Assembly (NCBI RefSeq): GCF_004193775.1
Contig: NC_041002.1
Location: 6,497,261 to 6,561,260, forward strand
Direction: 5' to 3'
Length of the DNA: 64,000 nt
Source of the DNA: Glycine soja
Lineage: Eukaryota; Streptophyta; Magnoliopsida; Fabales; Fabaceae
In this document: positions 1 to 11,421 of the stretch, one piece after another
How positions within the stretch are numbered: position 1 is the stretch's first letter
How the letters are laid out: every line of letters begins with the position of its first letter
Notes under the pieces: generated by a model
The model's input: only the letters and a program-made list of their open reading frames with translations
Database searches by the model: none
What the model was told of the DNA's origin: nothing
Translations under genes and position numbers: made by a program

Positions 1-1194
1 GTGATCGAACGGAGATTAAGAAAGGAGACTCAAGTTACTGAGAATCAATTTGGTTTCATGCCGGGAAGGTCGACCATGGAAGCGATTTATTTATTACGGC
101 GGGTGATGGAGCAATATCGCATGGCCCAACAAGACTTGCACTTGATTTTTATTGACTTGGAGAAAGCGTATGATAGAGTGCCTAGAGAGATTTTGTGGAA
201 AGCTCTAGAGAAGAAAGGGGTTAGGGTTGCATATATTCGAGCTATCCAAGATATGTATGATAGGGTATCGACTAGTGTTAGGACACAGGATGGAGAGTCA
301 GACGATTTTCCCATCACAATTGGTTTACATCAAGGGTCAACCCTTAGCCCCTACCTTTTTACCTTAATTCTGGATGTCCTCACGGAACAAATCCAAGAGA
401 TAGCGCCGAGATGCATGCTTTTTGCAGATGACATAGTCCTCCTTGGAGAGTCGAGGGAGGAGTTGAATGAGAGGTTGGAAACTTGGAGACGAGCTCTAGA
501 AACACATGGCTTTCGCCTAAGCAGAAGCAAATCGGAGTATATGGAATGTAAGTTCAACAAAAGAAGGAGGGTTTCTAACTCAGAGGTGAAAATAGGAGAC
601 CATATTATCCCTCAAGTCACACGGTTTAAATATCTTGGGTCTGTAATACAGGATGATGGGGAAATTGAAGGGGATGTGAACCATCGCATTCAAGCAGGAT
701 GGATGAAATGGAGAAAAGCATCGGGGGTGTTATGTGATGCAAAGGTACCGATCAAGCTAAAGGGAAAGTTTTATCGGACTGCGGTAAGACCGGCGATTTT
801 GTACGGAACAGAATGTTGGGCGGTCAAGAGCCAACATGAGAATAAAGTAGGTGTAGCGGAGATGAGGATGTTGCGGTGGATGTGTGGTAAGACTCGACAG
901 GATAAAATTAGAAACAAAGCTATTAGAGAGAGGGTTGGAGTAGCGCCTATTGTAGAGAAGATGGTGGAAAATAGACTTAGGTGGTTTGGGCATGTAGAGA
1001 GAAGACCGGTAGACTCTGTAGTGAGGAGAGTAGACCAGATGGAGAGAAGACAAACAATTCGAGGCAGAGGAAGACCCAAAAAGACTATAAGAGGGGTTAT
1101 CAAAAAGGATCTCGAAATTAATGGTTTGGATAGAAGTATGGTACTTGATAGAACATTATGGCGGAAGTTGATCCATGTAACCGACCCCACCTAG
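1..1194 (+). CDS. Non-LTR reverse transcriptase (C-terminal part)
   Basis: This is an open frame of at least 397 codons, already open at the window edge. Reverse transcriptase landmarks appear in order: a region with FGFMPGRST, the first catalytic aspartate block LIFIDLEKAYDRVPRE (about residue 50), the GLHQGSTLSPYLF block (about 110), and the catalytic FADD block MLFADDIVLL (about 140). After these come the thumb and a C-terminal region with the WFGHVERR motif typical of plant RTE/LINE proteins. The enzyme would copy element RNA at a nicked genomic site. No stop or frameshift is visible in this part, so the copy may be fairly young. The endonuclease domain, if present, is outside the window. 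Confidence 0.85.
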   Translation: MIERRLRKETQVTENQFGFMPGRSTMEAIYLLRRVMEQYRMAQQDLHLIFIDLEKAYDRVPREILWKALEKKGVRVAYIRAIQDMYDRVSTSVRTQDGESDDFPITIGLHQGSTLSPYLFTLILDVLTEQIQEIAPRCMLFADDIVLLGESREELNERLETWRRALETHGFRLSRSKSEYMECKFNKRRRVSNSEVKIGDHIIPQVTRFKYLGSVIQDDGEIEGDVNHRIQAGWMKWRKASGVLCDAKVPIKLKGKFYRTAVRPAILYGTECWAVKSQHENKVGVAEMRMLRWMCGKTRQDKIRNKAIRERVGVAPIVEKMVENRLRWFGHVERRPVDSVVRRVDQMERRQTIRGRGRPKKTIRGVIKKDLEINGLDRSMVLDRTLWRKLIHVTDPT

Positions 1195-1206
1195 TGGGAT
1201 AAGGCG

Positions 1207-1230
1207 TTGTTGTTGTTGTTGTTGTTGTTG
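1207..1230 (+). repeat. TTG microsatellite tail of the LINE
   Basis: Eight TTG units directly follow the reverse transcriptase stop and a short 3' sequence with the TAGTGGGATAAGGC motif. This marks the 3' end of the RTE-type element. Confidence 0.8.
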
Positions 1231-1231
1231 A

Positions 1232-1841
1232 TGAGTAACATATAACAAAATATCAATTGATGGTATATTCATCTTTTTAAACTAACTTTCTATGTTTTTA
1301 CAAGTGTATTAGTCGTGTAAAAGCTTAACCATAAGATGTCTGTCTATTGCCTTCCCTCTCATTTAGTTTTGATTATTCATTGATAAACATAAATAAGTAC
1401 ATGGGCTTTAGAGTAAATCATTTTGCCCTAAAGAGGTAGGTGGTTCAACCAGAACAAAATATCATCACCAGAAACAGTTCAGTTTTGAAATGGTTACCCA
1501 TAGCCAGGGCATAGCTGTTGTGATTGGAGCCACAATGAGACAGTTTTAGTTTGGGAGAGACAACTTAACTTTTTAAATAAAAAATAAGCACACAAAGAAA
1601 AGCCAAGTTTAAAAGAAATAAAAAAAAGTTTTGTGGGGGACCATGCCCATCTTCTCAGGCTACAAGAGAAGAACCCTGCCTGTAACCCCGTGTAAGACAT
1701 GACAGAAGATAAATAAAAGTTATTAGTTTTAACAGATTCATTAGCCGCAGGCAATCAGAAAACTTCCACGGCACCCATCATCTGATACCCATATAGCATT
1801 CAAATCAAGACAAATTCTAGAGATTAAATAAAGAATCTTAC
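1232..1841. other. VIK-type gene intron 4, non-repetitive part
   Basis: This stretch runs from the LINE tail to the splice donor after exon 4. No kinase exon is readable on the minus strand, and nothing else was recognised. Confidence 0.6.
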
Positions 1842-3019
1842 ATGACCAATCTATCATCTGACAGAGATGGAAGAATACGTTTGACAGCAACAGGTGTTCC
1901 ACGCCAATGGGCTTTCAAAATCTCACCAAAAGATCCCTTCAGGAAGGAAACACACTCATAATAAGACCAAACCTCGAGTGCAGATTTGGTTCAACAACAG
2001 TATAAATGCAAAGTAAAAGCAAAATGACATGAACAGTAAAGCATTCACGCATAAGTAAAGACAAGAAGCATGGCATATACAGAAATCAAACTAGGCTAGT
2101 GCAGGTAAGTGTGTCTGATGTTCTTTCAGTCAACCATAACTAGTCTTTAACACTGATGATCCCAACAATGAAAAATTAAGAAAGAAATTAAAAAACAATT
2201 CAAATGACAAGATTACCATTATGAAGATTTCCAGTTGCAGACTCACAACCAATAATACTCACATATGACCTATGATAAGACAATTTCAGACTCACAACTC
2301 TACCACAATAAATACAGTACAAGTTCTAAAACTCATGGTAAGATCTTGATACAATACAACGCCAATAAAGACATCAAGAAAATGTAGAAAACACCTTTCC
2401 AATGCAAACTGAATTGGAGAAGTCCAGCTCAGAAGGGTCAACTTCCCAATCACATTTGTTAGGCAATGGGGGAAGAACAGGACTCGGTTCAAAATGGCTT
2501 CCATTCTGGCCCTGCATCATCAACATCAAATTCATCACCAATTACAACACACGCATATTAGTATTACAAACCCATTTCTCCTTCATCACTTCATTTTCAT
2601 GCAATAGAGAATATATTTTCATTTCTAATTTAGATTACAGCGGAAGGCAATCCAATTCAAAGTAAGACCACTATAAATGACAATATTGAATGCGGTTGTA
2701 TATTCAAGACTTGAATGATAAAACATTTGATTAAGCTCAAACAATTCCGTGTCAGTTGATCCATGTGGTAAGTGGTATATCTATATTTTCATTCTTACAA
2801 AAAATATCTATTCCATTGGCGAGAGAGAGAGAGAGAAATGTGGATACTCACATACGACAAGCCACCATGTGACTTCAAAAGCTCAATCATGGCAGTTCTT
2901 TTAGCTCCTTCTGCATCAGCCAGAGGCTTTCCAGAACAAAACAACAATAAATTTCAGACATTCATCACAAAAAGAAAAAACTCTCCAATTAATCAACCAA
3001 TCACAAAACAAACAAAAAC

Positions 3020-3083
<64 letters not shown>

Positions 3084-3371
3084 TACAGTGTTTTTCCAAC
3101 GATCCTGAGCGTTGACGTCAGCACCGAATTCGATCAAGCAATTCGCAACCTCAACCCATCCATGGAGCGACGCCACATGTAGCGGCGTCCGGCTGTCGTA
3201 ATCCCTCGCCTTCACCAGCGATGGATCCTCCTCCAGAAGCTTCCTCACCGCTGCGGCGTCGTCTTGGTGCGCGTGCCACAGAATCAGCGACGTTCGACTC
3301 ACACGCGCCTTCTCCTTCTCCTTCTCCTTCGCCGCCGCCGCCGCCTCTGACGATCCGCCGCCGCTGCTCAT
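1842..3371 (-). CDS. VIK: VIK-type ankyrin-repeat protein kinase, N-terminal four exons
   Basis: Four coding exons are seen: 3371-3087, 2926-2852, 2511-2395 and 1936-1842, all with GT-AG borders and matching phases. The first 95 residues run from MSSGGG through KARVSRTSLILWHAH and an ankyrin repeat (TPLHVASLHGWVEVANCLIEFGADVNAQD). Exon 2 encodes the end of the ankyrin region (PLADAEGAK to LLKSHGGLSY). Exon 3 encodes a Pro-rich linker and the kinase start DWEVDPSELDF. Exon 4 has the glycine loop GSFGEIL and the VAVK block with the ATP-binding lysine. This arrangement matches VH1-interacting kinase, a Raf-like MAP3K linked in Arabidopsis to vascular signalling and sugar transport. Exon 4 ends inside a codon, so the catalytic exons lie left of the window. 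Residue similarity is judged from memory of the family. Confidence 0.85.
3017..3080 (+). repeat. Compound TA/GA microsatellite in VIK-type intron 1
   Basis: About twelve TA units run directly into about eighteen GA units. They start a few bases inside the intron, next to the exon 1 donor (GT at 3086-3085). A shorter GA run lies at 2820-2836 in intron 2. Such runs usually vary in length between accessions. Confidence 0.95.
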
Positions 3372-3435
3372 CGCCGATCGCCGCCCTCCTCGGTCGCTCT
3401 GGTTTGATTTTGATTACTACTTGCGAACGCTGAAA

Positions 3436-3492
3436 TCAAATGCAAATGCAAATGTAAATGAAAATGCATATGCAATGCAAATGAAATTGAAA
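3436..3492 (+). repeat. Degenerate ATGCAA repeat upstream of the VIK-type start codon
   Basis: Imperfect copies of a six-base ATGCAA motif lie about 65-120 bases upstream of the start codon on the minus strand, probably in the 5' UTR or core promoter. Confidence 0.7.
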
Positions 3493-4960
3493 AAACAGAA
3501 AATTGTTTTCTGATTTACTAATTTGTGGCTTTGTTTCTTCTAGTTTGTTTTCATGGTGTTTGATGTGATTGTGAAGTTTTTGGCACTCTTATCCGTTATT
3601 AGTTATCCTACTTTTACTAATTCAACCGAAATTGTTTTCTCCTATTAAAAATATAGAGTAAATTTAATATTTATATATTATATATGATTATATTTGAATT
3701 TGAATATTACATTTTAGTAATTAATCTTCAAACTAAGATTACCAATAAATTGTTGATCCATGACTCTCAGTACAATCTCTTTAAATAAGATTTTGGGTTC
3801 GAGTTCTAATAAAAAAACAAAACATGATTAAAAAAAATCATTAAAGATACCTAGTCAAATCATCTGAACAAAGATGAATGTGTTCCATATTAAAAGTCGA
3901 TCTTTTATAATATTATCTTCGCTTTGCAGCATTTTCTGTTTTTCTTGTTAGGATCAGGTGCGGGGTATATCCTATTTTAGTACGATACCTTTCGTGTTTA
4001 TATTTCTATTTTAATACAATAATCACACTTTAGCTATGAGTGGGCTCTTCATTCAGATTGTCAATAGCTTTCTTAAAAAAAAAATTGCCACTAGCTATTT
4101 ATGTGCTCCAAATTGCAACAATCAAAATATTAATGTAATGATGTAAAATTTTATTACATTCAAATGAGTAAGAATAATTCATTTAAAAAAATTTGTATTT
4201 GATTTCTAACTGTTACAATGAACAAAATTAATCTCTAATTGAATGAATTGAAAAATAGTGCTATCTAACATGAAAAAAATTTATTGGGACAACGGACATT
4301 GAGAATCTCTTTGGCTACATTGTCAATGCCAAATACTTCTAAGAGGAAATTTTCATTCATACCATATTAAGAAATAGCTCAAAGTGGAAAAAAAATCAGG
4401 TTTTCATTTTATCATAATATAGCCACATCGAGTCAAAACTATATTATTAAAATATTGTGGCCAATCATTATTTAATATTGACAATAAGAGGAAAAGTGGA
4501 AAATTGTACGGGTTGGCCATTGGCCCCCAAAGTCTTTGCACATGGTAGTACCAAATATGTAATATTCCAATAGGTGAGCAAACGACATTGTTTTTTAGTG
4601 ACTATAGAGATTGAATTTGGTTCAAAAAATCAAATCAACCGAACTATTTTCAGATTGATGCACTGTATTCTAAAATTCAAATCAATTTTAATCAAGAACT
4701 ACTAAACCGAACTATTTCTTATGCTCTGAACCGAACTGATCGGATCCTGTAACTTAAACCGAACTGAATTAAACAACAAAAAAAGGGAATAAGAAATTTT
4801 GAACATGAGCATTGGGTAAACCATTAACCATATACATGCTATACTTTTTCGATTATATGATGAATGAATTTCTATCAATATACATCTTTTGTTCCTTTGG
4901 GGAGCTTAAGCATATTAGCAATTAGCGTACAGTTGCTTCCCTCTCAACAAAAGGAAAAGG
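3493..4960. other. AT-rich intergenic region
   Basis: This lies between the VIK-type gene and the DUF3110-like gene, both on the minus strand, so it should hold the promoter of the first and the 3' end of the second. It has scattered CCGAAC motifs at about 4637-4760 and no coding sequence that I can support. Confidence 0.6.
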
Positions 4961-4971
4961 GAATATGAATT

Positions 4972-7807
4972 TCACATCAAATCATCTTGATCTTCAAGGG
5001 ACCGTTTACGAGCTCGCAGATTGAGCTTAAGACTTTCAGGTAGAGGAGGTGTCCTCCCTCTGCGGAATAGAACTGCAAGAGCCCTCATTTTCTGGCAAAG
5101 ATCAAATATCTGCAAGAAACAAAGCAAATGTTACGGTACAAAGTTTTTTCAAGCAACAGAAAGAGCAGTGGCAAATAATAAAATGCTTAGTTCTTTGTAC
5201 CGATGAGGCTTCTATCTCGGCAACACCCTCACAACCTTGACCACCTCCTTCTAGCAAGTCACAATACTTTACAGCCTCATTTGCATCTTCAAATACCTGC
5301 AACCATATGTCAAATTGCAAGTGATTATGTGTGAATGGATCAAAAACTACAATATACCATGCAATGTTATAGACACAAGATTGTTTCATTGCATATAAAA
5401 ATGGCTAGAATATAATTTTTGATTCCTAATAAATACCCAAATTTTATATTTGTTCTTCAATAAAAAAATCATTTTTACTCCCTAATAAAACAAAAATTAT
5501 GTTTTCGTTCCTTGACACAGTTTTTAATCCCTATAAATTAGCAAATTTTGAGTTTGATCCCTGATAAAACAAATTTCATTTGTTATTAATCTCTTTGAAA
5601 AAGAATAATAACAAAAGAAAAAAATTTATCAGGGAACAAAAAATATTCAAGTATTTATTAAGGATTAAAAACATATTTTATCCTATAAGAATTAATCCAA
5701 TGCACCTCATCTCTCCCCCCCCCCAAAACTTAAGTTTCACCTCAGTAATTCACATAATAAAAGTTTGCATTAAGAACCAACATAAGTTACCATGGTGAAA
5801 CTACAATTCTAATTGGAGAACAACACCAAAAGTATCTAAAGAACTGCATTTATGTTTCGACAAAATTTGGATACAATTGTTTAGATGCTTTTGGTCTTCT
5901 TCAATGACAATTGGAGAACCTTTATGTTAACCTTTATTACATAGATTATCAAGGTAAAACTCTAATTTTTATTGAAAAACAACACTAAAAGTATCTAAAG
6001 AATTGCTTCTAAGTTTTGTCCTTTTTAAGTTATGTACATAGCACGGTTCAACTTATTGTTTAGGGCAGTACGGACTAGGGTACATTAAAAGGTGAAAAGC
6101 TAATCAAGGAATTTTATAGTTTGCATCCTAGTTTGCACTAAACAAAGTAATATATTACAATTGAAGTAACCAGATAACAAATTAATAAATGAGTTCAAAT
6201 AAAAGGGAAGCACATAAATCAGAGTATTTTGATATTTCTGGATGCATTTCACATTACAAAATGCTTGACGCATGCAGAATAAACATACAAAAATTAAGCT
6301 ACAATTTTGTGTGCGCGCGTGTGAATAGAATTAGAACCCATACCAGCACTCCTTCTCTAACATCTTCCACAAGCATTTGAAACTTATTAGTCGTCCCTCC
6401 CCTTACTTGTTTGGACTGATTTCCAATTCCAGAACTCCACTTGCTGCCTTTAGAAAACAACAATCCAAGCTCTCTTTCAACTTCACTGTTACACAAAAAG
6501 CACACTCAATGCCAAACACCACTTAAGAGAAAAGCACAGAACAAATCGAATCATTAATCAAACAAACCTTCTATTTCTGCGGGTTTTCATTGTGCACAAT
6601 TGATTTTCCTTCTGTGTGAGTACATACACGGGCTTCGAAGTCTCTCTCCAGGGGTTGGCATCTAAAACTGATGAAAAGAAAAGGAAAGGAAAGGAAAACA
6701 TAAACAACATATTAATAATGATTTTCTTTATCCCTTCAATTTCTCCATTTTAAGTTTTAGACTTTATACAAGAAAACTGTAAATTTTATCATTTACACAT
6801 TCATAAAAGTTAATTTTGGAGGTACAATAATAACAAGGGTAAAATATTCAGTTGGTTCTTACATTTGTCTCCATTTTAAATTTAAATTTGAGTCCCTATA
6901 TAAAGAAAACTTACTCCTAAACATGCATAAAAGTTAAGTTTTGGTCCCCCATTGCAAAATCAGAGAAAACCTTCTGCGGTGTAAAACCACTACAAAAACT
7001 TATTTTGGCAGTAATATACCGGCGAAAGAAAAAAGAAAAAAACTGTTTAGAAACTAAAACTTGCTGTTTTATCATGCAGAGACTAAAATTTAAAACTTAA
7101 AATAATACTGTAACAATTATACTAACCATTACCAAATGAATAGTTTAAGCTACTAATAATTATGGGTTTAATTGTTCATTAGGCCTCTATACCTGTACAT
7201 TTCTTTTTGTTTCAGTTTCTATTTTTTTAGAAATCAGGGACTAAAATTGGATTTGAAAAAAAAAAGTCAGCGAACCTAAAATAAGTTATTTTATGTGTAA
7301 AAGGACTAAAACGTAAATAATGAAACCATAATTATTGATTTATGGAGATATAAAATGAGTTGGAGGGTTAAGATGAAAGAAAATAGGAGAAAGTTTGCGG
7401 GTTTCATCTTCTCCTAATAAATACTAAGAATTAACATTTATGGATAATAAACATAAAAACTATTGACTAATAGAGGAGGAGGAGGAGGAGGAGGAGGAGG
7501 AGGGGTGTATGGTACCGTCGTAGCTGCTGGTGTCGAAGGATTGTTGGAGGTTGCGGCGCATGTCGTAGGCGCGTGAGGAGACGCGCTTGACGAACTCGTC
7601 GGAGGTGCCGGGAATTGCGCCGTCCATGTGGAGGGCCCTCTCGACCTCGTCGTCGGTGCCGTTGCCGGAGAGGGTGCAGGACACCGACACGTGGCGGCGG
7701 CGGCGGCTTCTGGTTCGGGCGGAGACGAGGCTGGGAGGGAGGCGGCGGAAAGGGTGGCTGGGAGGGAGGACCATGGAGGGCGACACGGAAGGAAGGGAAT
7801 CCATCAA
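4972..7807 (-). CDS. DUF3110-like protein, probably plastid-targeted
   Basis: Five exons join cleanly: 7807-7516, 6667-6568, 6485-6344, 5296-5201 and 5109-4972. All introns are GT-AG and the total is 768 bases (255 residues plus stop). The first 45 residues are rich in Ser, Pro and Arg with almost no acidic residues (MMDSLPSVSP, then RTRSRRRRHVSVSC), as in a chloroplast transit peptide. The middle has NPWRETSKPVYVLTQKENQLCTMKTRRNRSEVERELG. The C-terminal half has VLVFEDANEAVKYCDLLEGGGQGCEGVAEIEASS, which resembles the DUF3110 fold of cyanobacteria and plastids, followed by LCQKMRALAVLFRRGRTPPLP. The biochemical function is unknown. The alternative acceptor six bases downstream in exon 2 would also stay in frame. 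The family call is from memory; the exon structure is read directly. Confidence 0.8.
7473..7503 (+). repeat. GAG/CTC microsatellite in intron 1
   Basis: About ten GAG units on the plus strand (CTC on the gene strand) begin some 12 bases inside intron 1 of the DUF3110-like gene. If the intron were retained they would encode poly-serine. Confidence 0.95.
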
Positions 7808-7859
7808 GAATTCAAATTAATTTAATATGATTGATTGATGAGTTTGAAGGAGTTTGGTT

Positions 7860-9193
7860 TGTGAAGATTTTATTGTGAAGTGGGGTCCACTTGGATCTTA
7901 GTTCACCAATTAAGACGCGTGCGCGCTTGTTCTTGCGAGTCTCGCGCGATTCATTTTGGCGTCAACTTACTGAGAACTCCGCTTCGTGATCATTTTGTAC
8001 ATTACATGGTTACTTGCTTACGCCGCCCAACCATCTTTTGTTCCTGTGGTTATTCATGTTTTTTTTTTTTAGCATATCATTGTTTTTCTCTTAATATTAT
8101 TTATTTTTTAGTCAATTATCAATCTAGATTTAAATTCAAATTCTGAATCACTTTATCAAAAAAAAAATATTATCAATTGTGTCAATTATTATTGACCATA
8201 TGTCACTTTCTCGTCAACGGTTTTCTAGTATTTCTCCTCCATTTTATATTTTAAGCTCCTAGTCTCTTTATACTGGCAGAATTTTTCTGGATGAATATAG
8301 GAATTTTTGTTTGTATTGTATGATTTGATCTACGTATCAGAACTAATAATATTAGAGATCATGCAAAATTATACACGAAAAATTCTTATTTGACTCTTTT
8401 TATAATGTGTATCTTCGAAACTGTTTTGTAATGTGGTATCCTAATTCGGAATATCTTGGATCTCATTAGGTCTTTTAAGTTTTAATAATAAAAATTGCTT
8501 ATAAAAAATAATTCATGTGCAAGTGTTACACAGATATTTAATAAGAATTCATTTTGTTAGTTTTTAGACCAAATTCATTTTGTTTTATTGTCCCCTTATA
8601 TTAATGAATATAATGTTGTAGTGATATAGTGAAATTCTATTAGATGTTTGTATAATAAAAATTACACTGCTTATATATTAAATTCAATTTAATATATATG
8701 CGTTGTTATTACATTAACTATGAAATGAAATTAAGTTCTAGAAAAACTTGATAATTCAAAAAACATCAAACATATCAAATAATTATATCATAATTTGACA
8801 CACAAAAATTCTTAGTCTAAAAAAAAAAGTAAAACAAAAATAATAATATTCGAGGGATGATGACAGACTAAATATTAAAAGACATTCAAAAGAGTTTCTA
8901 ACAAATTTATTTAAATTTTTGAAAATATTTTATAGTATTTTATAAATTTTTTAAGTTATCTTGATAAATTTATAAAAAAAATTATTCAAATATATTCTTT
9001 TTAATTAAATTCAATAAATTGCATAGTAAAATTTTAAAGTTAACTCATGTATTTCTCTTTAAAAAAAAAAAGGCCTTGTATGAAACTCTTATTGAATAAG
9101 TATCTAATAAAACAATTTGCACATTCTAACTACCCAAATGTCTCTTATAAAGCTAAACCATTTTCCTCATAGAAGCTTAAACATAACAATGTC
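7860..9193. other. AT-rich intergenic region
   Basis: This is upstream of the DUF3110-like gene and would hold its promoter in the part near 7810-8100. The rest is AT-rich with homopolymer A/T runs and no supportable coding sequence. Confidence 0.6.
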
Positions 9194-9292
9194 AGTTATT
9201 GAATTAAATTAGTTTCCATTTCATCTATTGATAATATAAGTGATAGAGAGAGAGCGAGAGCGATAGAGAAAGGGGGGAGGGAGTGGACCACC

Positions 9293-11421
9293 GTGACCAG
9301 AGGGAGAGGTAGACATAGAGAAGAGGTGAGAACGAGAGTGGATCCCAGACAGAGCTACGTCGATACTAGGTTTGGACAACATCAAAGGTATCATCATGCA
9401 AACTCGAGGGAGAGAGATGATATCACAACTTTTTATTTCACGAGGTTCCCCGAACATACAACGGAGAAGGATCTTTGGGCCCAGTTCAAAAAATGGGGGG
9501 ATGTGAGGGAGGTCTTCATCTCCAAACATAGGAACAAAGGTGGCAGAAGGTACGGTTTCGTAAGGTTCAAAGGGGTGTCCGACGAGCACATATTAGAAAG
9601 ACTGCTCGACAACATCATAGTTGGAGAACTCAAGATGTACGTGAATGTCCCAAAATACGGGAGAGGAAAGGCAAGGTCTGAAGAGCACAAAGTCAAACCC
9701 AGGACCCAGGCAGATGGCGATAACAAAGAAGTGGAAGCACCTAGACAAATGGCAACGCACTGCAAGGCAACTTCCATGTCATACGTGAAAGTGGTGGCAA
9801 CTGCCAAAACGAACGTCGGACAACAGAGCCACCCACAGCCTAGAACTTTCAAACCTGATGGATCATACTCATCGATCCAGCTTGAGATCCCGGCGGGGGA
9901 GAGGAAATGGTACACTGATATATGGGTGGGCCGGCTAAAGAAATCGGGGATATTCGAAAGGGTCGAGGACGAACTCCCTTGGGAGATAGGAACAAATGTG
10001 GTGCCGAAATACATTGGGGATGATATGATACTCCTCCTAGGTCTCTCAGATACCAAAGCGGAAGAGCTCATCATCAAAGAAATCAGACATGGCACATCCC
10101 CGTTTCATTCGTTAGAGAAATGGAATCCGACGATGAGACCGGGACACAGATTGGTATGGGCTCAGTGTTGGAGCATCCCTTTAGAAGCGTGGGATATTGG
10201 ACAAATTCGTAAAATCGTGGCAGCAATAGGGGACTTGGTAGAGGTGGATGACGACTCGAAGAGCTGCGAAGGCTAGATAGGGCCAGGGTTCTCATCAGAA
10301 CTCCATGGAGACCTATATTCCAACACACGGTCGAAGTTCACATCAGTAGGGAGATCCACAAAGTGCACATTGTTGAAGAAACTTGGAGCGAAGCCGAAAA
10401 GCACAGTCACCATTGTCAGAGTGCCATCGGGTCGTCGGAAAAGATCGATTCTGATGACAACAATAGTGGAACATCGAAGTCAAAGAGGATTGAAGCTCTT
10501 GATCTCCACCACTCGCCCAGTAACTACGTCGACGAACGTATCGACGACATCGAGACCCAGCAGCACGCGTCATTATCTAACGGTCCACGAGACATAGTGG
10601 ACTCAACGGGTAACGACCGCGGTAGCTGGGCACATTGCCCCAAAGACGAAACACGCACGCCAGATGCGGAAATGGGAAAAGCGACAAACCCCGTGTCGCA
10701 GCCCATGCTAGACCCAGAGGTACATTTTGGTGAAGAAGAAATGCGTAAAGCACTAAAACAAAAAAGTCAAGGGAGTAATGGCACGACACCCATAGTACGT
10801 GGGTGCTCTAAAAGGGAAGGTGGTGCTGACCCTGCCCACGGTCAAAGTGGAGCTGACCATGAATGCCTCAACGGGTCACAAATGTCAATTAATGAGACAC
10901 GTGATATGGCAGCGGTTGCAAATGGGCCCATCATTAATTTGGGCCTTACTAACCACACCACCCCTATTGTATCACAAAATAATTGCAACAACCCACAATT
11001 TCACAAAGTGGATAATGGAAGCACATGGAAGGTGTATTCAAGGAACATGGGGTGTAGAAAGCAGGAGGCCCATATAAATGGAAATGGAAAACTAATGGGA
11101 GCAATTACAAATTCAAATAACCAGCTGCAGGCCTTTGTGGAAAAGGATACAACAACCATAGGCTTTGAAGGACACAACTCTCCCATGTACAGAGCAACCT
11201 TGCAACATGGAATACAAAATAAAAATGTGGAGACATCACCAAACACTGATGGAGTCAGCACAAACCAGCTAAAGGAGGCAACATCTCAATGGGAGTTGGC
11301 AAAAGATATGGGGGTGACATGTCACACAGATCAAGCTATAGTCATTGATAAAATCAGAACAATGGAGAACAGTGACAGGAAGGAGGCAGAGGCACTGGAA
11401 AATAGGAATATTCTCTCATGA
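9293..11421 (+). pseudogene. LINE ORF1, RNA-binding (RRM) protein, frameshifted
   Basis: The first segment (9293-10276) has an RNA-recognition motif at about residues 45-120: the RNP2-like block TTFYFTRFP, the RNP1-like block RRYGFVRF, and a basic KYGRGKA stretch. After about residue 200 comes a DUF4283-like region (WYTDIWVGRLKKS, then WNPTMRPGHRLVWAQCW), as in plant LINE ORF1. A stop at 10274 and a frame change link it to a second segment (10363-11421) that is hydrophilic and has no clear domain. No ATG lies near the 5' end of the frame; it is open from a GTG, so the original start may be mutated. The protein would bind element RNA. The stop codon overlaps the ORF2 start as ATGA at 11418. 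Confidence 0.7.

Larger units (their letters stand above)
1..1231 (+). mobile_element. RTE-type LINE, 3' portion
   Basis: This is the 3' part of a non-LTR retrotransposon, and its 5' part lies before the window. It contains a reverse transcriptase reading frame and ends in a short tail of TTG repeats rather than poly(A), as is usual for plant RTE-clade LINEs. It lies on the opposite strand to the VIK-type gene whose exons begin at 1842. Since the kinase exons of that gene must lie left of position 1, the element probably sits inside intron 4. Confidence 0.8.

Noticed and set aside
757..1190. Antisense frames of 98 and 139 codons opposite the LINE reverse transcriptase
   Set aside because: They are shadows of a clear reverse transcriptase on the plus strand.
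2772..3182. A plus-strand frame with Glu-Arg repeats
   Set aside because: It is produced by the GA microsatellite and overlaps VIK-type exons on the other strand.
7587..7830. Several plus-strand Arg/Gly-rich frames
   Set aside because: They are shadows of the GC-rich first exon of the DUF3110-like gene.
9433..10095. A 220-codon minus frame opposite LINE ORF1
   Set aside because: It has no recognisable domain, while the plus strand has an RNA-recognition motif over the same bases.
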